The position numbers were made by a program, and so were the translations under genes. From Sphaerochaeta sp032144095 (GTDB taxonomy: Bacteria > Spirochaetota > Spirochaetia > Sphaerochaetales > Sphaerochaetaceae), in NCBI RefSeq assembly GCF_032144095.1, contig NZ_JAVSNJ010000001.1:248001-312000 (forward strand): 64,000 bases of DNA, in the 5' to 3' direction. The notes under the pieces are model-generated. The model was not told where the DNA came from. It saw only the letters and a list, made by a program, of their open reading frames with translations, and did no database searches. Shown in pieces: positions 26,534 to 35,952 of this stretch. Numbering within the stretch: the stretch's first letter is position 1; every line of letters starts with the position of its first letter.

Positions 26534-29512
26534 ATGGCAGTAACCGACACAATGGAAAAAGGACTTGAATCCTTGATTGTAAAATGGCTGGTTGATCAAA
26601 ACGGCTATGAACAAGGCGTGAGTGCAGACTATAACCGTGAACATTCAGTTGATGAAACGCGGCTGCTTCGCTTCCTATCCGAAACCCAAATGGACGAGAT
26701 GGAGAAGCTCAGCGTTTTTTCAAGCGACCTCAAAAAGGCAAAGTTCCTTGACCGTTTACGCGGTGAAATTGCCAAACGCGGTGTGATTGACGTGCTTCGT
26801 AACGGCATGAAGATGTATCCCGCCGACCTCATTATGTTCTATACCACTCCATCTCTGAAAAACCAAAAGGCGCAGGAAATGTTCAAAAAGAACATTTTCA
26901 GTGTCACACGTCAGCTCATGTACTCGAATGATACCTCACGATTGGCGCTCGACCTGTGCGTTTTTATCAACGGTCTGCCTGTCATCACCTGCGAACTTAA
27001 AAATCAGCTGACAAAGCAGAACATTGACGATGCCGTATATCAATATCAACACGATCGCGACCCGAAAGAACTTCTTTTTCAGTTCAAACGTTGTATGGTG
27101 CACTTTGCTGTGGACGACGTCCGTGTGAAGTTCTGCACGAAGTTGGACGGCAAAGACTCGTATTTTCTGCCTTTTGATAAAGGCAATAAAGATGGTGCGG
27201 GCAATCCTCCTAATCCCGACGGCCTGATGACGGATTATTTCTGGAAGCAGATATTAACAAAAACAATGCTTGCCCATATTATCGAAAACTACGCGCAAGT
27301 CGTCGAGGAAACCGACCCCGCCACAAAGAAAAAGACATATAAACAGATATTCCCGCGCTTTCATCAGTTGTCCGTCGTGGAAAGTATACTCGCGGACGTG
27401 CGGCACAACGACATCGGGCAGCGGTATCTGATTCAGCATAGCGCAGGAAGTGGTAAATCAAACTCCATCGCTTGGCTCGCCCATCAGCTCATTGGGCTAG
27501 AACGAGATGATGGAAGCACAATTGTAGATACCGTTCTTGTCGTGACCGACCGCGTTCTTTTAGATAAGCAAATCCGCAACACCATCAAACAATTTATGCA
27601 GGTATCGAATACCGTCGCATGGGCTGAACATTCCGGAAATCTTCGTGATGCCATCAATAGTGGTAAGAAGATCATTATAACCACCGTACATAAATTCCCG
27701 GTAATCCTCGACAGCATTGGAAGCGAACACAAGGGTCGTAAATTTGCCATCATCATCGACGAGGCGCACTCATCTCAAAGCGGCAGTATGTCCGCGAAAA
27801 TGAACATTGTGCTGTCCGGCGAATACTCCGGAGCAAATGAAGAGGATGATGAAGACCGCATCAACCGCCTGATTGAGGAACGCATCAAGGGTAAGAGAAT
27901 GCTGAAAAACGCTAGCTATTTTGCCTTTACAGCAACACCTAAGAACAAAACACTTGAAATGTTCGGTGTTCCGTACCCTGAGGGTGATGTAATCAAGCAT
28001 AGACCGTTTCATGTCTACACCATGAAGCAAGCCATTCAGGAGGGCTTTATTCTTGATGTGTTGAAATACTACACGCCGGTGGACAGTTTTTATAAGCTTA
28101 TAAAAACAGCGCAAGACGACCCGATGTTCGACAAGAACAAGGCGCAAAAGAAGCTGCGCTATTTTGTGGAAAGCGACGAGTTCACCATTTCGCAAAAAGC
28201 CACGCTGATGATTGAGCATTTCCATGAACAGGTTGTCGCAAAGAATAAAATCGGGGGCAAAGCCCGTGCTATGGTCGTGACAAGCGGCATCAAGCGATGC
28301 ATCGAATACTACTACGCTATAAACAAATGTCTTGCGAATCGGCGCAGTTCGTATAAAGCGATTATTGCATTTTCGGGTGTGTGTGAATTCCACAAGGGTA
28401 CCACGCTAACATCTGCCGGGTTGAATGGGTTCCCCGATAACACGATAGAAAAGGTATTCCGTACCGATCCATACCGTTTTCTCATTGTCGCGGATATGTT
28501 CCAAACGGGCTACGATGAACCGCTGCTCCATACAATGTATGTTGATAAAATGCTCTCTGACATAAAAGCTGTGCAGACGCTATCCAGATTGAATCGCTCA
28601 TGTCCGAAGAAATACGATACTTTCGTGTTGGACTTTGCGAACAAGACATCCATTATCGAGGAGGCGTTTTCGAATTATTATCGGACGACTATTTTGTCCT
28701 CAGAAACAGACCCTAACAAGCTGTACGATATTATAGCCATCATAGATGGCTACCAGATTTTCTCACAGGATCACGTCGATACGCTTGTAGGCCTGTACTT
28801 GAACGGTGCAGACCGTGACCGCCTCGACCCGATTCTCGATGCTTGTGTAGAACAGTATAAAGAGCTTGAGAACGAAGATAAAATTAAATTCAAAGGCGCT
28901 GCGAAGTCCTTTGTGCGCACATACGGATTTCTCGGTGCAATTCTACCCTATGGAAACACCGAATGGGAGAAGTTGTCCATTTTTCTGAACTTCCTTGTTC
29001 CAAAGTTGCCTTCACCACAGGAAGACGACCTATCGCTCGGTATTTTAGAGGCAATCGACCTTGACAGCTATCGCGTTGAAGCACGTGAAGCCATCTCGCT
29101 GACACAGGAAGACGCAGATGCGGAAGTCGATCCTGTTCCTGTAGGGAGAGTCGGTGGTATGGGTGACCCTGAGCTGGACTTGCTCTCTTCTATTTTGATG
29201 GCGTTTAATGATATGTTCGGCAACATCGACTGGAACGACGCTGACAATGTACGCCGTCAGATTCTTGAGATCCCGGCAATGGTATCTAAGGATGAGAAAT
29301 ATCAAAATGCCATGAAGAACTCCGACAAGCAAAGCGCTCGTATGGAAAGCGAGCGAGCGTTGCAGCAGGTCATCTTCAGCATAATGGCTGATAATATGGA
29401 ACTGTTTAAGCAGTTCCAAGACAACCCGTCGTTCAAGAAGTGGCTCTCGGATTTGGTGTTCAACCTGACATATAACGAGAAAGGTGAACCATTCGAGAAG
29501 CCGCAGGAATAG
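26534..29512 (+). CDS. hsdR: Type I restriction endonuclease/translocase subunit
   Basis: A 992-aa HsdR. The N-terminal nuclease has LDLCVFINGLPVITCELKNQ (about residues 136-155), the D..E-x-K core. The SF2 translocase follows, with Walker A HSAGSGKSN (about 305), DEAH box IIDEAHSSQ (about 410), motif III FAFTATPK and motif VI QTLSRLNRSCP (about 680). The C-terminal helical part binds the methylase core. It cleaves unmethylated DNA after ATP-driven translocation. All motifs are intact, so the three-gene system looks functional. Confidence 0.95.
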   Translation: MAVTDTMEKGLESLIVKWLVDQNGYEQGVSADYNREHSVDETRLLRFLSETQMDEMEKLSVFSSDLKKAKFLDRLRGEIAKRGVIDVLRNGMKMYPADLIMFYTTPSLKNQKAQEMFKKNIFSVTRQLMYSNDTSRLALDLCVFINGLPVITCELKNQLTKQNIDDAVYQYQHDRDPKELLFQFKRCMVHFAVDDVRVKFCTKLDGKDSYFLPFDKGNKDGAGNPPNPDGLMTDYFWKQILTKTMLAHIIENYAQVVEETDPATKKKTYKQIFPRFHQLSVVESILADVRHNDIGQRYLIQHSAGSGKSNSIAWLAHQLIGLERDDGSTIVDTVLVVTDRVLLDKQIRNTIKQFMQVSNTVAWAEHSGNLRDAINSGKKIIITTVHKFPVILDSIGSEHKGRKFAIIIDEAHSSQSGSMSAKMNIVLSGEYSGANEEDDEDRINRLIEERIKGKRMLKNASYFAFTATPKNKTLEMFGVPYPEGDVIKHRPFHVYTMKQAIQEGFILDVLKYYTPVDSFYKLIKTAQDDPMFDKNKAQKKLRYFVESDEFTISQKATLMIEHFHEQVVAKNKIGGKARAMVVTSGIKRCIEYYYAINKCLANRRSSYKAIIAFSGVCEFHKGTTLTSAGLNGFPDNTIEKVFRTDPYRFLIVADMFQTGYDEPLLHTMYVDKMLSDIKAVQTLSRLNRSCPKKYDTFVLDFANKTSIIEEAFSNYYRTTILSSETDPNKLYDIIAIIDGYQIFSQDHVDTLVGLYLNGADRDRLDPILDACVEQYKELENEDKIKFKGAAKSFVRTYGFLGAILPYGNTEWEKLSIFLNFLVPKLPSPQEDDLSLGILEAIDLDSYRVEAREAISLTQEDADAEVDPVPVGRVGGMGDPELDLLSSILMAFNDMFGNIDWNDADNVRRQILEIPAMVSKDEKYQNAMKNSDKQSARMESERALQQVIFSIMADNMELFKQFQDNPSFKKWLSDLVFNLTYNEKGEPFEKPQE

Positions 29513-29547
29513 CCCCCACTGAAAAACAGGACTTTGGAGGTAATATC

Positions 29548-30405
29548 ATTTCAAAACGGGGAAAAAGTATAAATCTCTTTTTTATGGATGGGGAAGCCAG
29601 CGGGCGTATAAAATGCACCCTCGCCAACTGGACGGGCGTCGCCTATAAAAATCCATGCACTGCTCTGGATTTATGCAAGGGACGTGATGACCTCTCACAG
29701 AGCGGGATCTATTTTCTGTTCGGTACATCCGACCAAACTGGAGAAAATGTTGTTTATATCGGCCAGGCAGGTGTAAGAAAAAACGGCGAAGGAACCTTAT
29801 ATCGTTTGCAAGAACACAAACGCAACCCTGATAAAGATTACTGGACAGAAGCAGTTGTATTCACAACATCCAATAATTCCTTCGAAAACAAGGAAATAAG
29901 CTACCTTAAAAATCGTTTTACGAATATGGCTCTGACAGCAAAACGCTATGCTGTTAAAAATGGAAACGACTCTTCACCCGGCAATATTACAGAGGAAAAA
30001 GAAAGCGAACTGGAGGAGTTTATTGACTACTCAAAAATAGTGATGGGAACCCTCGGACACAGGGTGTTTGAATCGCTTACCGAAGTGAAGCATCCTATAG
30101 AGATTAATAATGATATTACTATTGAGGGAGATGGACTTCTGCTTCATCTAAAACGGAAAAGCCGCAAGAGTAGACAGACGATTGAGGCTGAATGTAAACA
30201 AACAACGGAAGGTTTCGTTGTTCTTAAGGGTAGTCATATTGAACTAAATGATTCAGACAGCATTCCACCCGGCATTAAAGAATTCCGGCAAAAAGCCAAG
30301 GTTAATGAAAACGGTATCTTACAGGAGGACGTTCTCTTCAAGAGTCCATCCTATGCTGCCGCTTTCGTTATTGACGGTCATGTATTGACTTGCACTTTAT
30401 TCTGA
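29548..30405 (+). CDS. GIY-YIG nuclease-like protein with DUF4357, probable ATT start
   Basis: A 285-aa protein if translation starts at ATT 29548, which has GGAGG (29536-29540) 7 nt upstream. The first ATG (29584) has no SD, and the 12 codons before it (ending RGKSINLFF) read like coding sequence continuous with MDGEASGRIKC. The GIY-YIG fold is at about residues 50-130 (SGIYFLFG, then NVVYIGQAG, then a basic RLQEHKR helix). The C-terminus (FVVLKGSHIELNDS to SPSYAAAFVIDG, about 220-280) is a DUF4357 domain. It follows hsdR by 35 nt and probably belongs to the same transcript. A role in restriction or as a nuclease accessory is inferred. Confidence 0.8.
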   Translation: MSKRGKSINLFFMDGEASGRIKCTLANWTGVAYKNPCTALDLCKGRDDLSQSGIYFLFGTSDQTGENVVYIGQAGVRKNGEGTLYRLQEHKRNPDKDYWTEAVVFTTSNNSFENKEISYLKNRFTNMALTAKRYAVKNGNDSSPGNITEEKESELEEFIDYSKIVMGTLGHRVFESLTEVKHPIEINNDITIEGDGLLLHLKRKSRKSRQTIEAECKQTTEGFVVLKGSHIELNDSDSIPPGIKEFRQKAKVNENGILQEDVLFKSPSYAAAFVIDGHVLTCTLF

Positions 30406-30433
30406 ATCAGGTTCCTGTTCTTATCGATGATTG

Positions 30434-30452
30434 ATAGGAAAAATTATCCTAT
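30434..30452. terminator. Small hairpin between convergent genes
   Basis: ATAGGA and TCCTAT form a 6-bp stem around an AT-rich loop, between the GIY-YIG gene and the AlbA-type gene that converge here. It is weak, but located where a two-way terminator would be expected. Confidence 0.25.
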
Positions 30453-30495
30453 TCCCATTCATGATAAGGATAGGCAACAAGGAACTAAATATCCG

Positions 30496-31848
30496 CTATT
30501 GGCCTTGAGTTATATTTTGAGTTTCGGTTCTTGCTACACATTCTTCTAGATTCAATCCTTCATCAATCCAACAAATTGCTCGGCGCAAGTTGTCAGCTAA
30601 TTTATCTTTAGCGGATGCATAGTGTTTGTTAAACCATATCTGTAATAGTTCTCTTACATATTCAGAGTTGGAGATAATTTCATCTTTATTCAAACTTCTT
30701 ATGGCTTGTAGACAATAGATGATGTCATTAACTTCAATGTTTTTATTAATTTGCTTGTTAAGAATTTGATTTTTATATTCTCTTTTTTTTATAGCTAAAC
30801 TTGTGTTACTATTTGGGATTGTAAGCTGTTGAGTTTTTGAATCTTTAAGGCGCTCGATAAGTTTACCTCGCGTAGCTGATCTTGAAATCACACCCTCGAG
30901 CATCTCAATAGTATTGGATACGGTCATTCCCGATTGTCTGATAAAATGGTACACAGGTAGGTACCCAGTAGTTTCGAAACAGATTTGCTTGATATATTCT
31001 TGTGGCTCAGGAATATCGTCCTGTCTCAGCATGCTGAGAATTATATCGGAAGTCCGAATTCCTTTGGTTTTCAAAATACGGTTATTGGATTTGCCACTAA
31101 TAATTCCGCTAAGAGGTTCTAAAGTGCCAATCAATTTTAAAACGGGTTTCCCTTCAATTTCGGAAAACTCACCTTCTTTAATAAAGGATAGCTGGCTGAG
31201 CAATGATTCATCAATTAGAAATGAGCCGCCGAGCCCAGTCACACTACCAGTGTGAATATCAAAAATCCCGGCTTCACGGACACCTATTCTCGCAATGCTT
31301 TCGAGATGGTGCATCCAAAGACGTTGTTCATTTTCTCTTTTTGATTCTAGGATCATTTTTAGCTCAGGATATTTTATGCGTTCAGTACGTCCTCGATATC
31401 GGTAATAGATATCACATTCTTTTAATTCCTTTCCAGCATCCTTTATACAGACTACAGGTTTATCTTTTGACTCGTAGATATATAAAAGGCCAAAAATATG
31501 GCCTTCAAGTTCGTACTCTTGAATTTCCCAAGCTATTTCGGGGGAAAAGTGTTCGTTGAAATTCCTTGATATCTTCTCAGGATCGACGTTTTCAAATAAA
31601 ATCAAGCTTTCCCCTGTGAGGCCTCGAAGCAAGTGGGGCTTGTTAGCTATACCAAATACTATATATCCTCCTTTTGTATTAGCATATGCTGCACTGGTTT
31701 TGAGATATTTTGCCAAACTATTCCACCCAAATGACTCTTTAAATTCTAGGTTACTACTTTCCCTTGAGGCTAATCTTTCTGGACTTTTCGAGGAAATCTT
31801 GAATATTTCATTCAAATATGCTTGGGCGAAAGGCTCCTTTATTTCCAT
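30496..31848 (-). CDS. AlbA/Schlafen-type (AlbA_2) putative nucleic-acid-binding protein
   Basis: A 450-aa protein. The N-terminal region, about residues 30-170, has the AlbA_2 (PF04326) hallmarks ESSNLEFKESFGWNS and YANTKGGYIVFGIANK, then YYRYRGRTERI at its end. The rest is a helical domain (about 200-450) that I do not recognise. The start at 31848 has AGGAG 7 nt upstream; a start 24 codons earlier (31920) has AGGAG only 1-2 nt away. AlbA_2 domains occur in Schlafen-like and transcription-regulator-like proteins and are frequent in defence islands. Here it sits alone, convergent with the restriction genes, with an AT-rich composition. Confidence 0.72.
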   Translation of the reverse strand: MEIKEPFAQAYLNEIFKISSKSPERLASRESSNLEFKESFGWNSLAKYLKTSAAYANTKGGYIVFGIANKPHLLRGLTGESLILFENVDPEKISRNFNEHFSPEIAWEIQEYELEGHIFGLLYIYESKDKPVVCIKDAGKELKECDIYYRYRGRTERIKYPELKMILESKRENEQRLWMHHLESIARIGVREAGIFDIHTGSVTGLGGSFLIDESLLSQLSFIKEGEFSEIEGKPVLKLIGTLEPLSGIISGKSNNRILKTKGIRTSDIILSMLRQDDIPEPQEYIKQICFETTGYLPVYHFIRQSGMTVSNTIEMLEGVISRSATRGKLIERLKDSKTQQLTIPNSNTSLAIKKREYKNQILNKQINKNIEVNDIIYCLQAIRSLNKDEIISNSEYVRELLQIWFNKHYASAKDKLADNLRRAICWIDEGLNLEECVARTETQNITQGQ

Positions 31849-31920
31849 GTAATAGCTCCTATCCGGACTATCCGCCATCACTGACGGTGACCATTGAATG
31901 ATTCGGGAAAAACTCTTCAT

Positions 31921-32345
31921 TCTCCTGATCGGCCTCTGACGAAATATAACATGCCGAACTTGTACCTTATATGTCTTCCAACCTTGTATGCTCTATGAAA
32001 CACACTTCTGACAGAACCTCAGTAACCAATTACTGCCTTTTTATCATTTCTCCTAGTAATTATTACTCTGATACTTACGATGGATGTTTGATTTTTTAAG
32101 ACATAATTCAGGGACAGAGGACCGCATTTGAAATAAATATACGAACTTCTGGGATGATTCTCGCAAACTATCAAATAATTACTCATATTAATGATTACTG
32201 TAGTGAAGAGTATTTGCCTGACGTGTAAATTGATAGTCAAGAATGATGATATTTGTTTTAGTTTTCAATTATTCACCCCCCGATACCTGGAATTTGTATG
32301 ATGAAAGAACTTATAGAGGCGATGGCCGCTGCAAAATGCACTGAT
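31921..32345. other. AT-rich gap in the defence island
   Basis: About 425 bp without a gene. It contains the upstream region of the AlbA-type gene (minus strand) and the 3' flank of the next cassette. A short start-like stretch on the plus strand (near 32300) has no supported reading frame. Nothing else recognised. Confidence 0.3.
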
Positions 32346-33062
32346 TTAAATGTAAGTGTTTGCAAGCCCCTTAATGTAACCTTTCTTGGGAGAAGGTTGG
32401 GATAACTCATCTCTTACAGCTTCCAAGCTTTCCTCAATTTCTTCTTTCTCTTGCGGGGAGAAGTTATCGGATATTGTTTTCTTCGCTTCCTCGATAAGCT
32501 TCAACAGAATGGCCATATCCACCCCGTTATTCTGGGTAGCGTTTATTGTGGCGTGATCGCTAGCCAGATTGACCTGTCCATTGTTTGTAGTGATTGAATA
32601 CCTGATATTTTCATCCATACCCATGTCAACACCTATCTTCTCAAGATACTTCCTGATATGTCCGATCAATACATATACAACGCGCTTGTTGAATTCGTCT
32701 GACATATCTTGATATTTGTTAGAACTTGAATAAGAATCTGCAACTGTAGTAGGGATATTGAGTTGATTTTCAGCACAATACTTCAGGATATGGTAAATAT
32801 TGGATACTTCTTCTTTTTCACTAGAACCTAATTCAATAATTGCTCTCTGATCTCGAGTAACATGCTGAATTTCTTCTGCGACATCATATGAGGTGGGCCC
32901 ACAGTCTATGATAAAGTCGTAAGTGACAGGTTGGCCTTCAATGAACATCAGGAATTTTTTCAGCACATCACTATAGTCTTGGTAATCTACTCGTATCAAT
33001 CGACTTGAAATACCATTGAATTCAAGCAACAGTTTCTTAAGTTCTCTTTTATTCAAACTCAT
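32346..33062 (-). CDS. Unrecognised protein, second gene of the zinc-ribbon cassette
   Basis: A 238-aa soluble protein with no family I can name. The N-terminal part (about residues 1-70) is alpha/beta. The middle (about 70-150) is helical. Residues about 165-190 read GQVNLASDHATINATQNNG, a beta-type segment that links two domains. The C-terminus is an amphipathic, charged helix pair (KLIEEAKKTISDNFSPQEKE). The ATG pair at 33065/33062 lies inside the end of the upstream zinc-ribbon gene, so translation is coupled. Its neighbours are defence genes and dead mobile elements, so a defence role is possible but unproven. Confidence 0.65.
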   Translation of the reverse strand: MSLNKRELKKLLLEFNGISSRLIRVDYQDYSDVLKKFLMFIEGQPVTYDFIIDCGPTSYDVAEEIQHVTRDQRAIIELGSSEKEEVSNIYHILKYCAENQLNIPTTVADSYSSSNKYQDMSDEFNKRVVYVLIGHIRKYLEKIGVDMGMDENIRYSITTNNGQVNLASDHATINATQNNGVDMAILLKLIEEAKKTISDNFSPQEKEEIEESLEAVRDELSQPSPKKGYIKGLANTYI

Positions 33063-33498
33063 CATTCCTGACCCCACAGAATGGGCAGTAACACCCACTG
33101 ATTCTAAGTGATTGGCTGACCTTTGCGTTATGATGGCAACAGGAGAACTTTGTGATTATCAAGTTGTCTATTGATGCGTCTATCTGGTTTTCATATTCTG
33201 GTTTTGGTTTCTTTCCAGCTTTGAAGGTAACCGCGCCATTATTGAGCTTTCGTTCCATCGCTTTCATTTTATCGAATATTAGGTCATTCATGTAGTTCTT
33301 GGTTTTTGCTATCGCCAATTCGACAACATCTTCTGTGAGGTAATTATCATTCACTAGACCGCAAGAGGGGCAATAAATTTCCATTACATTGTCATCATGG
33401 AAATCATCTGGTGTGATTTTAAAAAGCTCTTTGCATAATGGACATTGAAAGAGTACATACCCATCGTCATCGGCAGGAATGCTGATAGAGAATTCCAT
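33049..33498 (-). CDS. Double zinc-ribbon protein, first gene of the cassette
   Basis: A 149-aa protein with two zinc-binding units: FQCPLCKELF with YCPSCGLVN (about residues 18-48) and CCHHNAKVSQ with CYCPFCGVRN (about 122-146). The helical linker between is basic and may contact nucleic acid. The SD GGGAGG lies 8 nt before the ATG. Its end overlaps the next gene, so the two products probably act together. It resembles TFIIB-like zinc ribbons only in the cysteine pattern. Function unknown. Confidence 0.68.
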   Translation of the reverse strand: MEFSISIPADDDGYVLFQCPLCKELFKITPDDFHDDNVMEIYCPSCGLVNDNYLTEDVVELAIAKTKNYMNDLIFDKMKAMERKLNNGAVTFKAGKKPKPEYENQIDASIDNLIITKFSCCHHNAKVSQSLRISGCYCPFCGVRNDEFE

Positions 33499-33628
33499 GC
33501 TTAGACCTCCCTTTTTGAAAGTACTAAGGTAATCGTTGGTAAATAATCTATAAAATCAATATAACTATAAGCCTATAAATATCATATGTAAACATTAGTC
33601 CATGTAATAAAGAGTAAATATAATTAGG

Positions 33629-34219
33629 TTGCATAAATTTGATAGCCCAAATTTATTCATCCCCTACGATCCGTGCTATACAGGACCAATCATGCCAGAT
33701 GAAGGACAGCCGGAAAGAAAGAGACGTATAATCCCAATAATCAAGCCCATTCCATATCGATACGGGCGCAAGCGTGTGGCCTTGTACTGCCGCGTCAGCA
33801 CGAAGATGGAAAGGTAGTTGAACAGCCTCTCGGCCCAGATGGATTTCCAGAAAGAGGAGATACTGGACCATCCCCATTGGAAGTACATCGATACCTATAC
33901 CGACATCAAGTCCGGACGCAGCATCAACTCCCGTCCAGGGTTCAAGCAGATGATGGCCGATTGTGAGGAGGGGAAGATCGACCTTATCTACACAAAGGCG
34001 ATCAGCCGCTTTGGCCGGAACTGCATGGACTTCCTGATGACACTCCGCCGTCTGAAGGGACTCCAGGTGGACGTCTTCTTCCAAAACGAGAACCTTTTCC
34101 TTTTCAGCGAAGCAGGGAAGTTCCTCCTTACTTTCCATACGGGCCATCGACAGAATAATATTCTTTCATCCAATAATTTTCTGTTGCACAATAAGGTTTT
34201 TCCTTTATGTCTTTATTAG
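33629..34219 (+). pseudogene. Large serine recombinase, amber-interrupted and 3' truncated
   Basis: From TTG 33629 the frame encodes a leader and then KRVALYCRVSTK, the catalytic-serine block of resolvase/invertase-type recombinases. A TAG at 33815-33817 interrupts it. The same frame continues with LNSLSAQMDFQ, IKSGRSINSRPGFKQM and IYTKAISRFGRN, conserved through the catalytic domain. Similarity ends near 34135 (LLTFHTGH), and the rest of a normal 500-aa recombinase is missing. This is the wreck of an integrative element's recombinase. Confidence 0.85.
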
Positions 34220-34225
34220 AAGGTT

Positions 34226-34402
34226 TCAATTTATAATTCTTCCTGTTTGGAGAAGTATCTTTACTGCTAAAAATATACTCAGTAAAAAGTTTTTAGCACT
34301 AAAACCTTTAAATAGTGCGTCTAAGGCCTGTTTTAGCTTTTTATATCCCAATATGATTGTATCAAAGTCCACGGCAAGACGTCCCTTAGATGAACTAATG
34401 TT
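34226..34402 (-). pseudogene. Short coding remnant, possibly of a P-type metal ATPase
   Basis: A minus-strand frame of about 58 codons has no start with SD but reads like protein: FDTIILGYKKLKQALDALF followed by SAKNFLLSIFLAVKI. That pattern (GYxxLKxA, then xxNFLLSI) resembles the membrane-entry region of Cd/Zn P-type ATPases. It is cut on both sides by other broken genes. The identification is weak. Confidence 0.25.
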
Positions 34403-34470
34403 CTATCCACCAACCAATCAACGGTACAAATATCTATTTTGAACCTACATGTGTACTGTTAGTAACATAT

Positions 34471-35918
34471 ATTAAAAACCAATGTTCACAACTTTAGCCA
34501 GAAGGCCTCTTAATCTCAGCAATTTGACTTAAGATTGTGATGGAATTTGGTCTTTCTCTTGTTTTTTGCCCTAGGTACTGTTCGGTCCGGCGTGATGGGG
34601 CAGACAAAGGTTTGGGCTCTCTTCATTATCAGGGTCACTTGGTTTCTTGCCGTCAAGGCATGAATGAAGTCGTCACGCATGATGCCTATGAACTTGTTAC
34701 GGTTGACCTGGTACTCGTATTTGTTCTCTTTGCCTTCTCTTTCTTTTCGGAGCTGCTCGTCTATATCTTCTTCCATGACCATGAGCATGGTAGAGGCAAG
34801 TATAGTCGTCCAGAAATCCTGCTTGAGGGTGTTCTCCGTTTTTCCTGTGAAGTTTTCCACCTGGAATCGGTTTTTCAGCAAATCGTAAGAGTTTTCTATA
34901 CCCCATCTGAGAAAGAATATCTTCCTGAAATCTTCTGCATCGTGCCCAGTGTCATTGGTGATCACTGTCTCCACCTGGCCCGAGTCCAGCTCGAACTTTA
35001 CGACCCTTACGGGCGAGCTCCCGATGTCCACCGTGGTGTCACATCCGAGGAGAAGGGCATCGATGTCACAGTTGGACTTGGTCCTGCAACGCATGAGGTA
35101 GGTCATCCCTCTTTTCTCGAATTCCTGGATGAGGCCGATGGAAGGATACCCCCTGTCAAGGATGAACATGCTCATCTGGTCCCCAGGACGCAGTTTCTCA
35201 TACCTTTCCATATGGGAGACGGCACAGGAACGTTCATCAGGCTTCGCGCAGAAGGCGGCGTCGATGAAGCGGTTGTTGCTGATGTCGTACAGGCAGGAAC
35301 CCAAGGCAGTGGGCGATGAGCCTCCTGCACCGGTGCAGAAGTATTTCTCTCACAGCTGCGGCAGATTGGGAAGCGCTATCTTTATCCCGTCGATGGCCAG
35401 ATAGGTCCAGCCGTCGGGGCTACGGGCGGGGAGCCTGTCCATCTCCCCATGGTGTTCAGCCTCAATCTGCGTTTCGAAGAGATGCCTGAGAGGGTACACC
35501 GAAATCTGGTTCCTTGCCTTTCTGAAGGCTTGCTGCGAGACTTCCATTGTCACTCCCAATCCCTTGGTATGCTTGCACAGTCTGTGTAGCTTCAGGCTGG
35601 TTGACTCACGTCCTACATCCATCATTGTAAGGAGTGTGGAGTGCAAGTTCAACTTGCGTTCGCGGGTGAATGAACGGGGGAAGGCTGCCATCCTTGAACT
35701 TACAAGCAGCTTCGGATCGTTGAGAGCGGCAAGGAAACGGAGGGACCAAGAGCGGAGAAAAGGATTCATGGACAACCTTTACCTATTTAATAATGATATC
35801 GTTATTATATGCCAGAAGCAAAAAATGTCTTAATTTCTTTCAGGAAATATAAATATTTTTATTTCTAGGGCAAGTTTAATCTCTAGGAATCGCTAAGTTG
35901 TGAACATTGATTAAAAAC
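34471..35918. mobile_element. IS4-type insertion sequence with perfect 9-bp target duplication
   Basis: The element runs from 34480 to 35909 (1,430 bp). Its ends are near-perfect inverted repeats: CAATGTTCACAACTTTAGC at the left and, reversed, CAATGTTCACAACTTAGC at the right (one extra T). ATTAAAAAC occurs directly outside both ends (34471-34479 and 35910-35918) as a 9-bp target-site duplication. One transposase gene fills it on the minus strand. The intact duplication shows simple transposition with no later rearrangement at the ends. Confidence 0.9.
34516..35769 (-). pseudogene. IS4-family transposase interrupted by an in-frame TGA
   Basis: The frame is continuous from 35769 (or TTG 35775) to 34516 except for one TGA at 35350-35352. 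Before it is YLAIDGIKIALPNLPQL, with the first catalytic aspartate. After it come FILDRGYPS (second aspartate) and FFLRWGIENSYDLLKNR, the R-(3)-E-(6)-K block with phenylalanine in place of the usual tyrosine. A single C-to-T change in an arginine codon (CGA to TGA) would explain the stop. The full protein would be about 417 aa. The element should be unable to move unless the TGA is read through or a related transposase acts in trans. Confidence 0.85.
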
Positions 35919-35952
35919 TCCAGATTGATGATTTTAATACATTGCTAAAAGA

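Noticed and set aside
34537..35319. 260-codon frame opposite the IS transposase
   Set aside because: Antisense shadow of the transposase; no start signal or family motif.
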